The position numbers were made by a program, and so were the translations under genes. DNA of 64,000 nt, from the NCBI GenBank assembly GCA_039105265.1, contig JAPFFF010000005.1, positions 7,053,501 to 7,117,500 on the forward strand, in the 5' to 3' direction. Source of the stretch: Tritrichomonas musculus (Eukaryota; Parabasalia; Tritrichomonadida; Tritrichomonadidae). Shown here piece by piece: positions 1 through 10,999 of the stretch. The notes beneath the pieces are model-generated. The model did not search any database, was not told the DNA's origin, and worked only from the letters and a program-made list of their open reading frames with translations. Positions within the stretch are counted from its first letter, which is position 1, and each line of letters begins with the position of its first letter.

Positions 1-510
1 CCAATATAAAAACTTTTCTAAAAATAAACTTATTCAAATTTCATATAAAATCAAAAAAATTGAAAATTCACTCTTCATAACAACATCCAAAAGTGTAAAT
101 AAATATAAAATTAGTTTTGAAGTACAAATTTTAGTTTATAACTCATCTAATGCAATAGAAAAGGAGCCTTATTTTTTAATAACACTCAATCATCCTCACT
201 CTCACATGTTACAGTAACTAATACAGCCAATATTCCATCTGAATTCAATACAATTCCAACCAAGCCAAATATCAGTTTTTTTTTTTCCTTCTCAAAGTAT
301 AGCAGAAGAGTTCCAATATTATATTTGATTAAAAGAAAGAAAAGTGATATTATGATATTATAAAGCAAAAAAATCAATATAATTTTAAAAGAGACAAGAT
401 GAATACAAAAAGCAATGAGTAGTAAAATGATAACTTAAAAATCAGAAGAAACTTTAAAATCTAATTCTTTGTCACTTCCATTTTTCAATTCTTTTTTAAT
501 ATTTTTGCTT
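1..510. other. AT-rich flank, no supported gene
   Basis: No convincing gene. A 63-codon frame on the minus strand (186-377) encodes a hydrophobic stretch followed by a short acidic tail, but it has no family signature and is probably chance in this base composition. Confidence 0.4.
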
Positions 511-2830
511 TTATATATATATTTTTGCTGCCTTTTCTATATACGCCATTCCAATTTCTTTTTGACCATTTTCAAAAAGATTTTTCCCATATTTTAATTG
601 TGCCTTTTCCAGATAAAACAAAGCAGCAGCATCATTCCTTCTTTCCTTCTTAAAGAAATAATAATATTGCATTGCAGAATCTTTATAATTGATATTTGCA
701 AATTCCTTCAAAATAGAGTCAACTTCATCAATATTTTTAAATGGGCCTCAATTTATTTTAAAATGATCATAAGACATGACTGCATACAAATATTTTGATT
801 CAATATCTTCGAATTTCATTTTTTCACCATTGAAAATATCAATTGATTTTTCAAATAATTTTTTCTTCTTTTCTTTGTCTTTTTCATTTTTGCTTTCATT
901 TATTAATTTCAATCAATATTGAATATTACTTTTCGTTGTATTAACGTCCTCTATTGAAATGATCAATTCATTATTGTTGTCTTTAGTATAAATTCTCAAT
1001 TTCATATCATAGTTGATATTCAATTTTTCAGTTCGATTTTCTTCAATGAATTTTTTCAATTGAATTTCAAAATCATCAAATTTTTCAGACTCTTTAAACA
1101 TTGAATAAAAATATAAATAATCATTACAATTCATTCCCAATAAAAAATTCACAACTTCTTGAATATTCGTCGATGCTTCTATTGATGCTTCACGATCAAA
1201 TGGATTCTCAATTGCGACAGAAAGGCAAACAAGAGGAATCATTTGCAATTTGAATACTCCAGAATTTAAATCGATGGCTTGAAGCTTTCCTTCTTCATCG
1301 ACATTTATTTGTGTATTAAGTTCTTGATTCTCGATAATATTTAAATTTGTTTTAATGAAATTGAAGTGATTTTAGCATTTATATGAAAAACTCCTTCTTT
1401 TATTTCACCAGAAAAATCATCTGTTTTTTGCAATACTGATTTAAAAAACCTTCCTTTTTTAGCTGAATTTACGACATCAGTAAATATGTCATAAAGATGA
1501 ACATTATAAAGTTCAGATTGAATAGTATTGAATTCAGATGATGAATAACTTGTTCACATCATCACTTTTCCTTTGAAAACTTTGAAAATTGCATTTCTAA
1601 ATAAAATTGGCATTGATTCACTTTTACATTTAGTTGTTAAATAAGAAATTATCTCCTCTTTTAAAACAATAGCTGTCATTTTATTTGAATCTTCATCAAT
1701 GATGCGAATGGCCATATAAAGGATGCCATTTGCTGCAGTTTTGATACTTCCGTGAGATGTGACAGCAACAACAACACTGACTGGAATGTTGTAAAGTTCA
1801 TTATCCGTTATATATTTAAACTTCGTTATAACGCCAACTTCTTGCAGTTCTTCATACGTTGGATAACGAACATATTTATCACTGCTTTGATTGACATTTA
1901 TTGTCATTTGAATGTTTCCTTTGTATTCATAATTTGTAACTTTTTCTGAAATAAATGAACTCTTTCTACCAAGAATTGTGAGTTGGTCTGACGTAATGGC
2001 ACCAGATCTGTCATAAATTTCAAGGTGCTCCTGTGAGCCATAGGAGTCAGAAACTATGAATTCATAAAAATAACCTTGATCTTGATTTAATGAGCGTCTA
2101 GTTATGATTTTTTCAATGTAAAAGAAGACCGTTGTGTTCTCGTACATCCGGTTCAAGAAAAATGGAATGCTGGAGAAATCATCATAGAGAATGTTTGGAT
2201 CTGGAGGCGTTGGCTGCAAAAGAGACATCACTTGCTGCAAAATTTGCATTTTATTCTGATTATTTTGTCCTGGCTGTTGATTAAGATGCATCGATTGATC
2301 ATCTTCTGTTTGTTGATTAAGATGCATCGATTGATCATCTTCTGTTTGTTGATTAAGATGCATCGATTGATCATCTTCTGTTTGTTGATCATCTTGTTAT
2401 GTTTGCCAGCTGTCTTCTTTTTGCTGGTTGTCTTCTATTTTTTGTTGATCATCTTGTTCTGATTGTGATTTTTGTTTAAACATCTGGAATATCTGCCTTG
2501 TGAGCACTTTTTCGTTATCTTCTCTCCCCAGCGAATTTAGTGCTGTTTGAAAATTGAATTCAATTATTAAGAATATTATAAAACGATCATTTTTAATTCA
2601 ATTTATAATAAATAGGGATAACTCATCAATTAAAAATTGTTGCTACTATTTATTTTGATTTTTGGTCTTTGATACTAATACTCATATAAATAATGTCATT
2701 TGCAATTATTTTGATGATTCATTGAGATGTACAAAAAAGTTTTTTCATCATTTCTTCTTGTTCATATGTTTATCGCATTTGATAATGAATGTGAGCAGTA
2801 CTTTTTCTAAAAGCCAAATGTATAAAATTG
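511..2830 (-). pseudogene. Decayed RPA1-like OB-fold gene(s), tandem remnants
   Basis: Host gene remnant read on the minus strand. The best block (2363-1554, 269 codons) has three 12-residue tandem repeats (MHLNQQTEDDQS) and then two OB-fold-like segments. These resemble replication protein A large-subunit DNA-binding domains: a beta-rich block around 'FFYIEKIITRR', then 'VITKFKYITDNELYNIP' and 'YMAIRIIDEDSNKMTAIVL'. A helical, TPR-like tail follows (913-1248 and 511-711). The frame is broken by in-frame stops (TGA at 1554-1556, 913-915 and about 770; TAA near 2395) and a shift near 1355. Upstream, 2560-2830 repeats the second OB-fold in degraded form (readable as 'IIANDIIYMSISI'), so two tandem copies seem to have decayed together. 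RPA1 likeness is by motif only; the function call is tentative, the pseudogene status firmer. Confidence 0.5.
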
Positions 2831-3133
2831 ATTAAATAGCATGAAAACCTTCAAATTTATAAATAATTTTTTCAATTTACTTTTTTTTTTTTTTATTTTT
2901 GGCAACGAAAAACATCTTTTTTATAAAGAAATTTCACCAAATAAAATGACAAGTCAGCAAGAAATGAAGATTAGGATGATATGCTAGATATGTTTTGTCA
3001 TTTACAAAGTTTAAATCTTTTCGATTGAACTTCATAAGCATTCAATAGTTTATATAATGAATTTTGAAATCATCATTATTTGCATGATGTAATTAAACAC
3101 AACAAAAACAATTAAAAACGAATATAAAAAGGA
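2831..3133. other. AT-rich spacer
   Basis: Homopolymer-rich DNA between the OB-fold remnant and a tRNA gene. I see no coding signal or repeat. Confidence 0.4.
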
Positions 3134-3203
3134 GGGTAGGTGGTGTAAAGGTAGCATAAGTGTCTGTGGTACAAAAGGTCCGTGTTCGATTCACGGCTTA
3201 CCC
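3134..3203 (+). tRNA. Probable tRNA-His (GTG)
   Basis: A 70-nt cloverleaf. The 7-bp acceptor GGGTAGG/CTTACCC has one G-T pair. The D arm is GTGT/GCAT, and the T arm CCGTG/CACGG has a TTCGATT loop. The anticodon loop CTGTGGT puts GTG at 3166-3168. The anticodon stem is weak: three inner pairs with two outer mismatches, so isotype and functionality are less certain than the fold. A run of six T follows as a Pol III terminator. CCA is not encoded, as in eukaryotes. Confidence 0.65.
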
Positions 3204-3771
3204 ATTTTTTGAGTTATTTTTTTAAAGTATTCAATATCAAATTCTGAACCCAACCATGAAATTTCAATGTTATTTTAATTTTGAATTATTGTTTTTGGTT
3301 TTAAAAATTTTTTTATCTCAATAAGTTTATAATTAAAAGAAAATATTTTATAAAATATATGATATATATTAATATATAATTAAATTTAATTTAGTTATTT
3401 CTGATTATATGCATACTGTTATTTGATTAAAGTTCAGAAAAGAGATAATGAGATATAAGAATATTAATCCAATACAATAATGTTATATTAGATAAGATCA
3501 ATTGCATTAATTTAAATAGATTATATGAATACTAAATATTTAATTGAATTGAATTCAAAAAAATTGTGATGTTTATTTTATTTTGAATTAAATTTTGACC
3601 AATCGTAAAAAAAATTCAGAGGTCGATTGATCACTTTATAATAATGAATCATTTCAATGAAAGAAGAAATAAAATTCATTCAATTGATTTAAATAATTAA
3701 TAGAATTTTGTTTATTAAGAAACAATTGATAGAAGTTATTCAACGTAGCTATCAATTTTTGATTATTTCCA
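3204..3771. other. AT-rich intergenic region
   Basis: Over 80% AT by eye and rich in TAATATAT-type tracts. No gene or repeat seen. It probably holds the promoter of the beta-amylase gene that starts at 3772. Confidence 0.4.
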
Positions 3772-4755
3772 ATGAAAAATATAAAAATAAAAATAATCTA
3801 TCTCAAGAATGATGATACACTTCATTATTTAATACATTCATTCCAAATGAAAGTTAACAACAACAACAACAACAACAACAGTAAATTCAACAACATCAGC
3901 AAAAGCAGATGCAATGTTTATGTCATGGCACCTCTCGACGTCATCAATGGTGAAGGAAAACCATCTTACTTAAACAAATTCACAGAATGGTGTGAACAAT
4001 TAAAAGAAGGAGGAATTGATGGAGTTATGATTGATGTTTGGTGGGGACTTGTTGAAAAGACAGCCAACAAATATAGATGGCAAGGCTACGATCAACTTTT
4101 CAAAGTAATGCATAAACATGGTCTCAAAATTCTTCCAGTTCTAAGTTTCCATCAATGCAGTGGAAACATTGGCGACACTGTTCATATTCCAATTCCCAAA
4201 TTCGTATTCGAACATGAAGCCAAGCCATATTTTGTTGACAGATTCAATCAAATCAACAACGAATACATCTCATTCTCATACGACAATATCAAGCTTGGAG
4301 AAAGAACACCACTCGAAATGTATCGAGACTTCATGATCAATTTCAATGAGCATTTCAAAAAGTACATCAAATGTAAAACAATCTCTAAAATTGAAGTTGG
4401 ACTCGGTCCATGTGGCGAACTTCGTTATCCTTCGTATTTGTTGTCAAGATGGGAATATCCAGCAAGTGGCTCATTCCAATGCTACGATGAAATGTTCAAA
4501 GAAATGTTTGCAAAAGATGCAAAAGAAGCAGGTCATCCAGAATGGACATCGCCACCAAACGACATTGGCGACAGTTACAATGTGTATCCAGGTGGTCCAA
4601 CATTCTGGACAACAGGATACAAGACTGAATATGGCAAATTCTTCTTGAGTTGGTACTCACAAAAGTTGATTGAACATGGAAGAAATGTCTTGAAAACAGC
4701 ACGAAAAGTATTTCCAAACACGAAATCTCAGGAAAGGTTTATATTCATCCTCTGA
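3772..4755 (+). pseudogene. Beta-amylase (GH14), C-terminally truncated
   Basis: Encodes the N-terminal two-thirds of a glycoside hydrolase family 14 beta-amylase, which releases maltose from the non-reducing ends of alpha-1,4-glucans. After a 45-residue leader with a run of eight Asn (an AAC repeat) come 'VYVMAPLDV', 'GVMIDVWWGLVE', 'ILPVLSFHQCSGNIGD' and 'VGLGPCGELRYPSY', which holds the first catalytic Glu (residue 216). The frame ends at residue 327. The second half of the barrel with the second catalytic Glu is missing, while the family is normally about 430-500 residues. The similarity stops shortly before a GC-rich hairpin, so loss of the 3' half by insertion or rearrangement is likely. 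An active enzyme is not expected. Confidence 0.85.
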
Positions 4756-4809
4756 TCCTGAAAGCCTTGTGAATGATGTCTTTGACGGGCAATGTCACTT
4801 TTTTTAAGA

Positions 4810-4887
4810 ACGGGCAAACACGGGCACGGGCACTGCCCGTGGCCCGTCATTTTTACGGGCAATTTTCCCGTGCCCGTGTTTACCCGT
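4810..4887. repeat. GC-rich inverted repeat (CGGGC hairpin)
   Basis: Two 21-bp arms (4810-4830 and 4867-4887) match at 20 of 21 positions as an inverted repeat built of CGGGC/CGGGCA words. The loop is itself rich in GCCCGT. The GC content is far above the surrounding DNA. It lies just where the beta-amylase similarity ends. Such words are common in the subterminal parts of hAT-type transposons, so this may be an element end, but I cannot find its partner. Confidence 0.6.
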
Positions 4888-5390
4888 AAAAATAATTAGC
4901 AAAATAATCATAATAGTGATTTTTCAATTAGTAATCATAAAGAACATTAATGTAGTATTAATCAACAGCAGTCTTTTGATGTTTACTTTTTTTTTTAGTA
5001 ATTTGATTTTCATTATTAGAAAAAAAATAAATGCATGCACTTTAAAAATATTGACAAAGCTCATCATAAATAAAATATATTTACATGAAATATAAATATA
5101 TAAATATAAATATATTTTATCAATATCAACAATCTGATTTTTTGATTAACTAAAGATTTTAAAAATACATTTAAATATAAGCTTTAAAATAACAATTCTT
5201 TCTTCTGATATTAAAGTATACTTTAATGCTAAGATTTCAGAGTAAAAAAAAAAAAAAAAAAGATAATTGTGAAAAACCGTTGGGTTGAATTTCTTTTTGA
5301 AAAATTGAAAAATGTTCAGAATTATCTTTTTTATTTGAATACTGAAATAAAGTGAACTGAAATATTAAATAAAAATTTTCAATTTTCAAT
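4888..5390. other. AT-rich intergenic region
   Basis: Low-complexity AT DNA with an 18-nt A run near 5245. No coding signal. It ends in the likely promoter of the membrane-protein gene. Confidence 0.35.
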
Positions 5391-5396
5391 TCACTT
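5391..5396 (+). promoter_or_regulatory. Candidate trichomonad initiator (Inr), TCACTT
   Basis: TCACTT fits the trichomonad Inr consensus TCAYTW and ends 5 bp before the ATG at 5402, within the short spacing known for Trichomonas vaginalis genes. Motif match only. Confidence 0.4.
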
Positions 5397-5401
5397 TATA
5401 A

Positions 5402-6767
5402 ATGAAACGAGAACAACAAGTATACCAAACTGATACAGACGAGGACCCATTTGAAATCTCTTCAACCTCAACTGATGCAATTTCAATTGATACAGTTTTG
5501 AATGACAAAATTCAACTGGATGCATGTGAAATAATATCAATTATATTTGGAATACTATTAATAATAATCTCAATAATTGATGCTTTTGTAATGTTTTATT
5601 TTCCATATAAAAAAATACAAGATAACAAACGTAATTTTATGGGCGCAAATTTCGAAAAACTGCCATTATTGAATATCATTATTCATTTTATTCTTCATGG
5701 ATTGGTTTGTTTATTAGGACTTGCTATGATTTTTATAATTTGCAAAAGAAAATATGATATAGGCGGTTGTTTTATTTTCATTTTATGTTTTTTCATTTTT
5801 TTTCTCTATTTTTATGCAGGAACTGGTTGTCCCACTAGAGATTTTAAACCAAATCTAAATATAGATGACTTGTTTAATTTGATAAACAATAATCCTCCAT
5901 TAAATTTCATTAAAGTCAATTATCAAAACTCTTTCAAGACATCAATTAATACCAATAATTGTTATCTGAACAAAGATTACCAATTTGTAAGAAAAGATGT
6001 GATTGTTCCAATAGTCACAACTTTAACATCAAAAAAATATAATTACAATGATTTCCCTGATATTTTTTATACAAAAGTGATTCAAGAAATAAAATTATCA
6101 AATCAGTTAACATCTTACTTTAAGAATAGTCTGAATATAAGTTATGATATTGATCCATTATCTTCACCAACTTTTCTTGTATCTAAACAAAAAAAATTAT
6201 CCTATTTATCACATACTACCAAAATGCTATCTTATTTTTTTGGTGTCGGCATTTATTATGAATTATATACAAAAGCAATTCCTGAAATGGTAAGTAAAAT
6301 AAGTTTATATGCTGAAGTTGTTCCAAATTTCAATTATAGCAGCATTCTTTAAAACAAAAACTTAAAATCCTAAAATCATATATATTGGTGGAATCAATTC
6401 CTCAAAACTAATATTTTGCAAGTTAATAAATATTGATGAAGAAAAAAGAAAACAAATAAATTGTTTTATAAATGCTGAATTTTGTAAATTGTTTGGATTT
6501 GTTTTTCATCAAATTATCAATTGAATATTTTTTTTCGTTTTGAATCAAATGACAGTTTATATTGATCAATACATTCAATATAATTATTTTTTTCTTTCTT
6601 TATCAACTAACAGTTTGATAAAATCTTGGTCATTTTTCATGAGTCTAAAAATTTTTCTTTTATTGCTACATATTTTGTGTTTCATTATATTTTTATTCGT
6701 ATTATTTGAATTTAAAATCCAATCTGGCATGACAATTGTTTTTCATTTATTGTATTACTGTTGATAC
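5402..6767 (+). pseudogene. Multi-pass membrane protein gene, broken
   Basis: Unrecognised family. The first 316 codons give an acidic N-terminus (residues 1-40), three hydrophobic helices (about 44-66, 88-113 and 121-139) and a polar domain containing 'CPTRDF' and several Asn-rich stretches. Coding character continues past the stop at 6350-6352 in another frame ('IIYIGGINSSKLIFC' onward), through one in-frame TGA near 6522, to a fourth hydrophobic helix and a stop at about 6765. I read this as one gene of about 450 codons with a frameshift and a nonsense change. The ATG is supported by the Inr just upstream. Residue pattern suggests a plasma- or endomembrane protein. Confidence 0.55.
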
Positions 6768-7027
6768 AGATATCGATAAGTTTTGTTATGGAAATTAATA
6801 CTTGTATTTTTAATAACGTTATTATATAATTTAATTATTACCTTTTTATAAATTATTTAATTTATAAATGAGATATTTATATTTTTATTTCTCCAAATAT
6901 TCTTTATTGAACGATTATTTTAAATTCAAAAGAAATGTACATTTTATTTTCTTATATATTAATTTATATGTTGTACATTTTTATAAAATAAATAGTATTA
7001 TATTAATTTATACATGTTTATGGCTTT
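6768..7027. other. AT-rich spacer
   Basis: No coding signal or structured repeat seen between the membrane-protein remnant and the DUF3447/LRR mosaic. Confidence 0.35.
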
Positions 7028-8216
7028 ATTATTTGGGTTTCTGATGAGAAAGCATCTGGAGCGCAAATAGTTTCAGATGATAATATTTTTACTTCTTTAA
7101 GCGATGTGCAATTTTTGAATGCAGAATTAGCAAAATATGATGCTGAAGGTGGAATTTCAACATTTTTGAGAGAAGTACAATCAGAGAAAGCACTAGATGA
7201 AATAATATTTATGGTTCAACTAATTATCACTTTTTCAAGTGATGAACAATCTGAAAATGTGCCAGGTTCAATAATAAACATCAATGTTGGAGTTTCAATG
7301 CTTGTTAACGAAAGAATTCATTGTTCATGTCAACAGAACGAATTTGATAGTTATTTGAGTGAAATTATTCGAAAACAAGAAACGAAAGAATTCATTGTTC
7401 ATGTCAACAGAATGAATTTGTCGCTTGAAAGTAATATTGAAACATCAATTTTTGAAACGAATGAACTCCTGATGAAAAATAATGAAGAAATCAAAATTAT
7501 TGAATATGCAGCATTTTATGGATCGAATGAAATTATCCGTTACATGCACAAGAATGGAGCTACAATGAGATCAAATATCTTGAAGACAATGAAATCTCAC
7601 CGAAAGACCCGTATGAAAGCATTCTTCGCGAATCGATCAAATGCCATCATAACGATGTTTCAAGGTATATCATCAATTATCTAATTGATGAAGAAGAAAT
7701 GAAAAATAACATTGAAAATAAATTCGACGAAAATCTTTATCGATTTAGTTTTGAATATCGCAATTATTGTTTTCTCACAGAAAACATAAAATACAAATAC
7801 ACTTTTTATTATTTATGCGAATTCGATTATTACACGCCTGTGAAACTTTATTTAGAACAAGAGAATATTGATATAAATTCGACTGTCATTTAAACGATCA
7901 ACATTTTAGATGGCATTTTATTATTAAAATCAACATCAAGTTTATCACAATCAAATTATAAAATTAATGACAAAACATTTCATGAGATTCCACTACTCAA
8001 TACTTCATGGAATTCATTTGGCTGCCAAATGAATTATTGAACTTCTGTTTTCACAAGAGGGTATACAAATTGGCAATTATGCTTTCATTGGGTGTTTAGC
8101 TTTGACAAAAATCACAATTCCTTCTTCTGTAACCTCAATTGGAAAAGGTGCTTTCTATGAATGTTCATCATTGAGAGAAATCACAATTACTTCTTCTGTA
8201 ACCTCAATTGGGAATT
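7028..8216 (+). pseudogene. Mosaic DUF3447/ankyrin - BspA-LRR remnant
   Basis: A patchwork of pieces from surface or cytoplasmic families expanded in trichomonads. 7028-7200 is an open frame of unknown origin ('LNAELAKYDAEGGIS'). 7205-7290 reads as a BspA-type leucine-rich repeat on the opposite strand. 7385-7890 is a DUF3447 (ankyrin-like) piece ('SIFETNELL', 'IIEYAAFYGSNEIIRYM'). 8060-8216 holds two TpLRR/BspA repeats ('ITIPSSVTSIGKGAF', 'REITITSSVTSIGNF'). The segments are out of frame with one another, and a 36-bp stretch is duplicated (about 7312-7347 and 7385-7421). No start codon or complete domain survives. Confidence 0.65.
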
Positions 8217-9503
8217 TTACTTTCAGCGTTGATAGAGACGCAATAATATGGCATATGAAATCTGGCCAGTCATCTTGTTCTTTGTAATAACGTGATTTGT
8301 CTTCAATTTTGTAATCAAAAAATACTTCAACTTCATTTGTTGTTAAAAGAGAATCATTGTTTTTATTTGTTACATTTGGAACATTTTGATTATTAATATA
8401 TTCTTTGAATATTTTTTTATATTCTCCAAATAGATAGCAAATGCTCTTATGAAAATTATGAAGTGATTTTTGAGCATCTTTATTTATCAAAGATCGATGA
8501 AAAAATATTACCAAAAACTCTTGTTCTTGGTTTTTGCTTGATTGAAATAATAAATTCACGTCCTGGAAGAGAAATTGATGGTTGATCAAAAGATGATGAC
8601 GTGAATATTGTTGCTTTTTGTGCAAATTCCATAAAATGCTTAGGAATACATTTTGTATTAGAAAATTCTTCTTCTAAATCTTCCACAAACTGTGATATTT
8701 CATTGATCTTTTGATCGTCCAATTGGGTTAACTTTTGTATCACTTCTTCTCTTGATGTTTGGCTAATATCACTGAAATCATAATATATAAGCTTATCTTC
8801 AATTTCTTGCTGCATATATTTGTCTTCAACTTTGTTATAATTGAATCAACTTCTATATGTTGGCTGATTGGAAAGATATTATCAAATAAATGACAAATAT
8901 CAATAAGCTTTATCATTGATCCACTATGATATGAATTATTGCATACATAGAAGGCGCTCAATGAAAAAATTGGATATCAGTGATCTAAAAAGAAAACAAA
9001 GAGATTTGAATCATCATTTGTGAAATTTGGACATTTGTCATGTATAATTGATATGTTAAATGGTTTAACAATGTCTCTAATTGATTTAGAAAGTAAGAAT
9101 TTGAATTGATTAGTTCCTACTTGAGTAAGATTAATGTCTTGGAAAAGTTTAAATTCTTCTTCTTCATGAAGAAAGAAATAATAGTCGGAGGTTGGTGATT
9201 TATCTGGATTTTTATAGTAAAAATTTGATGTATCTGAAATTAAATCAGCATTCTTGTCTAGATAAGATTTATGAAGTCATTATTTTCTTTTGAGGTAATC
9301 AATATTTGATTATAAGGAATTCCAAATGCATGATGAAAAAGATGACGTATAAATAATGCAGTACTAAGATCTTCAGCATCCTTTTGATATTTTCCATGAT
9401 ATAAAGGTCCAGAAGGAATGTTAAAACTAGCACCAACAATAGCCAAAACACTTATGTTTTTTCTTATATCAATGGGTTCTTTCTTGTTTAATTCATATTG
9501 CAA
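8217..9503 (-). pseudogene. C13 (legumain-like) cysteine peptidase pseudogene
   Basis: Pieces in three minus-strand frames line up in the order of a clan CD, family C13 peptidase. 'VLAIVGASFNIPSGP' and 'KYQKDAEDL' match the N-terminal beta strand and helix, and 'GIPYNQILI' the usual GIPxxQI. 'LFVFFLDH' carries the catalytic His position, followed by TGA where Gly is expected. 'NNSYHSGSM' matches the CxSGSM box with Tyr in place of the catalytic Cys. 'IFTSSSFDQPS' matches the segment after the active site. A 100-residue C-terminal part follows (8217-8600). At least two frame changes separate the blocks. It was presumably lysosomal or secretory when active; the lost Cys suggests this copy had already become inactive. 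It abuts an LRR fragment at about 8216. Confidence 0.6.
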
Positions 9504-10319
9504 ATTTTGTTATTTATTTCTTTCTCTAAGAGCAAAAAATAATTTATAATCAATTCCAAATTGATAAAAAAATTTTTGAATTTCGGCTTCGTCTTTGCCT
9601 TCGCGCTTAACTCTGTCTTTGGCATTGGAGAAAAAATAAAATTTAAAAAGAAAGCCAAATAAAATGTCAAATTTTTCTATAATAAAATCTTTGTCCGGAT
9701 CGGTTAAGGTTAATATTAACCTTGTATCGTACTATAGAAGAATTTACTAAAAAAAATATAAAAAAGTCAAGTAAAAAAGATGTATTTTTATATGTTTTCA
9801 TTGATTTTCAAAATAAAAAAAAGAAAAATGAATAATTTCTGATATCATTCATTTCATTGAGCAAGAATAATTTTATATATAGATATACCAACACTTTGCT
9901 TTCATGAAGATATTCCCGCATCAGTGAAATGCGGTTTATGCATTGTTCGGATCAACGGTAATTCATTAACATATGCATGCATCCACAAAATGACCAATGG
10001 GACGTTTTTAAACGTATTTCCCGAAAATTTTCCTTTCCCGAATCCCATTGCATATCTTTTTCTTTTTCATTTTGCTTATTTTCTTATTTTTATTTCTTTT
10101 TCCATATTTTTTCTTTCATTTTCTAGCTTGACCTGACAAATAAAGTAAATATATAGAATAAACAAATAAGGTAAAATAGAATGAGAAAGTAGAAGAAACC
10201 AATGACGTGTGGTTTCCTCTCAATACTTTTCTATAACATGATTGACAAGGAACGATCACGGTAGTATTATTGTAATCAATATTTTCATAATCATATGTCA
10301 TATTTTCTGGGTGTCCTCT
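9504..10319. other. Unrecognised remnants and a palindrome
   Basis: 9488-9670 (minus) is an open frame starting with a hydrophobic leader and may be the far N-terminus of the C13-like gene. 9706-9723 is a perfect 18-bp palindrome, AAGGTTAATATTAACCTT. 9896-10136 (plus) and 10118-10312 (minus) contain short coding-like stretches ('CGLCIVRINGNSLTYACI'; 'ENIDYNNTTVIVPCQSC') with no family match that I recognise. The second is cut at 10320 by the start of the direct repeat. Confidence 0.3.
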
Positions 10320-10789
10320 ATATATTCAATAATATCCATTCGATAATTTTGAAAATTTTTTTGGCAAAATTTTCTCATTCAAAAAATGGAAAATTTCAAT
10401 TTACATCTTTTTAAAGTGGATATCACAAGCAATTTGATTTATTTGGATAGGAAATAAAAGCAAGATCTGATGAGAATGAAGATTTATTGAATCAAAAACT
10501 TGATTTGGTGTTAATTTGCCTACATGAAACTCAATGATGAACATAAATATATATGTAATGCAAATGATTAAGAATTAATATCTTAATTGATATCTTTAAA
10601 GAATTTATTCAAAGAGCTCAAAAAGTATTTAAATTATACAAAAGAATATTAAACAACAAAAAGAAGCTGATTTTACTTTTACTTTTACTTTTTCTTTTTC
10701 TTTTATTCGCTTAATTGTATATATTTGTAATTGGAAGATGAAAAATGAATCAGGTATATCAATGAGATTTATAGTGATAATAACAGGAA

Positions 10790-10864
10790 GGAACTTTAGT
10801 ATAACGGATAATACGCCAGGGGTTCGATTGTCTGGAGATCGGGGTTCGACTCCTCGGGGTTCCA
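10790..10864 (+). tRNA. tRNA of unclear isotype, copy 1
   Basis: A 75-nt unit. The acceptor GGAACTT/GGGTTCC has two wobble pairs. The D arm is GTAT/ATAC with an AACGGATA loop. The T arm CGGGG/CCTCG has a canonical TTCGACT loop. The anticodon stem CCAGG/TCTGG encloses ten nucleotides (GGTTCGATTG) instead of seven, so the anticodon cannot be read safely. TCG (Arg) is the triplet after the likely U33. T-rich sequence follows as a terminator. It may be a functional gene with an unusual arm, one with a 3-nt insertion, or a tRNA pseudogene. Confidence 0.6.
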
Positions 10865-10905
10865 CTTTTTTGTACTTTTTCATTTTTCGATTCATAATTT
10901 GAGAT

Positions 10906-10963
10906 GAGCTCATGTGGCATAGTGATAATTGCGTTCACCATCAAAGTGGAAGTTCATGGGCCC
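10906..10963 (+). ncRNA. tRNA-like Pol III unit without T arm, copy 1
   Basis: 58 nt with a near-perfect A box (TGGCATAGTGAT), a D-like arm, a stem TTCAC/GTGGA closing the loop CATCAAA, a partial B-box-like GTTC, and a run of T from 10964. The ends GAGCTCA and TGGGCCC pair at six of seven positions if one wobble is allowed. The T arm is missing. It could be a degenerate tRNA or a small Pol III transcript. Confidence 0.35.
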
Positions 10964-10999
10964 TTTTTTTTTTCTTTACTCAACTTTCCTATCAATTGA

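Larger units (their letters stand above)
10320..10999 (+). repeat. Direct repeat, copy 1 (with tRNA)
   Basis: About 680 bp, nearly identical to 13575-14250 in the same orientation. Only a handful of substitutions and a few short indels separate the copies. The unit holds the first codons and 5' flank of the DUF3447 gene, one tRNA gene and one tRNA-like unit. In copy 1 the start of that gene is present (an ATG-bearing fragment on the minus strand) but the rest is absent, so copy 1 looks like the derived copy. Confidence 0.9.

Noticed and set aside
511-9300. TGA as a sense codon, since several broken genes have in-frame TGA
   Set aside because: At least one TGA replaces Gly (after the His of the C13-like gene), other breaks are TAA, TAG or frameshifts, and the large intact genes use TGG for Trp.
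9706-9723. 18-bp palindrome as an operator or origin
   Set aside because: Short AT-rich palindromes are expected here and no binding family is known for it.
10629-10944. Minus-strand protein frames containing 'GVEPRSPDNRTPG'
   Set aside because: This peptide is the antisense translation of the tRNA at 10790-10864.
10906-10963. A suppressor or selenocysteine tRNA with anticodon TCA
   Set aside because: No T arm, no U33 and too short; at most a tRNA-like unit.
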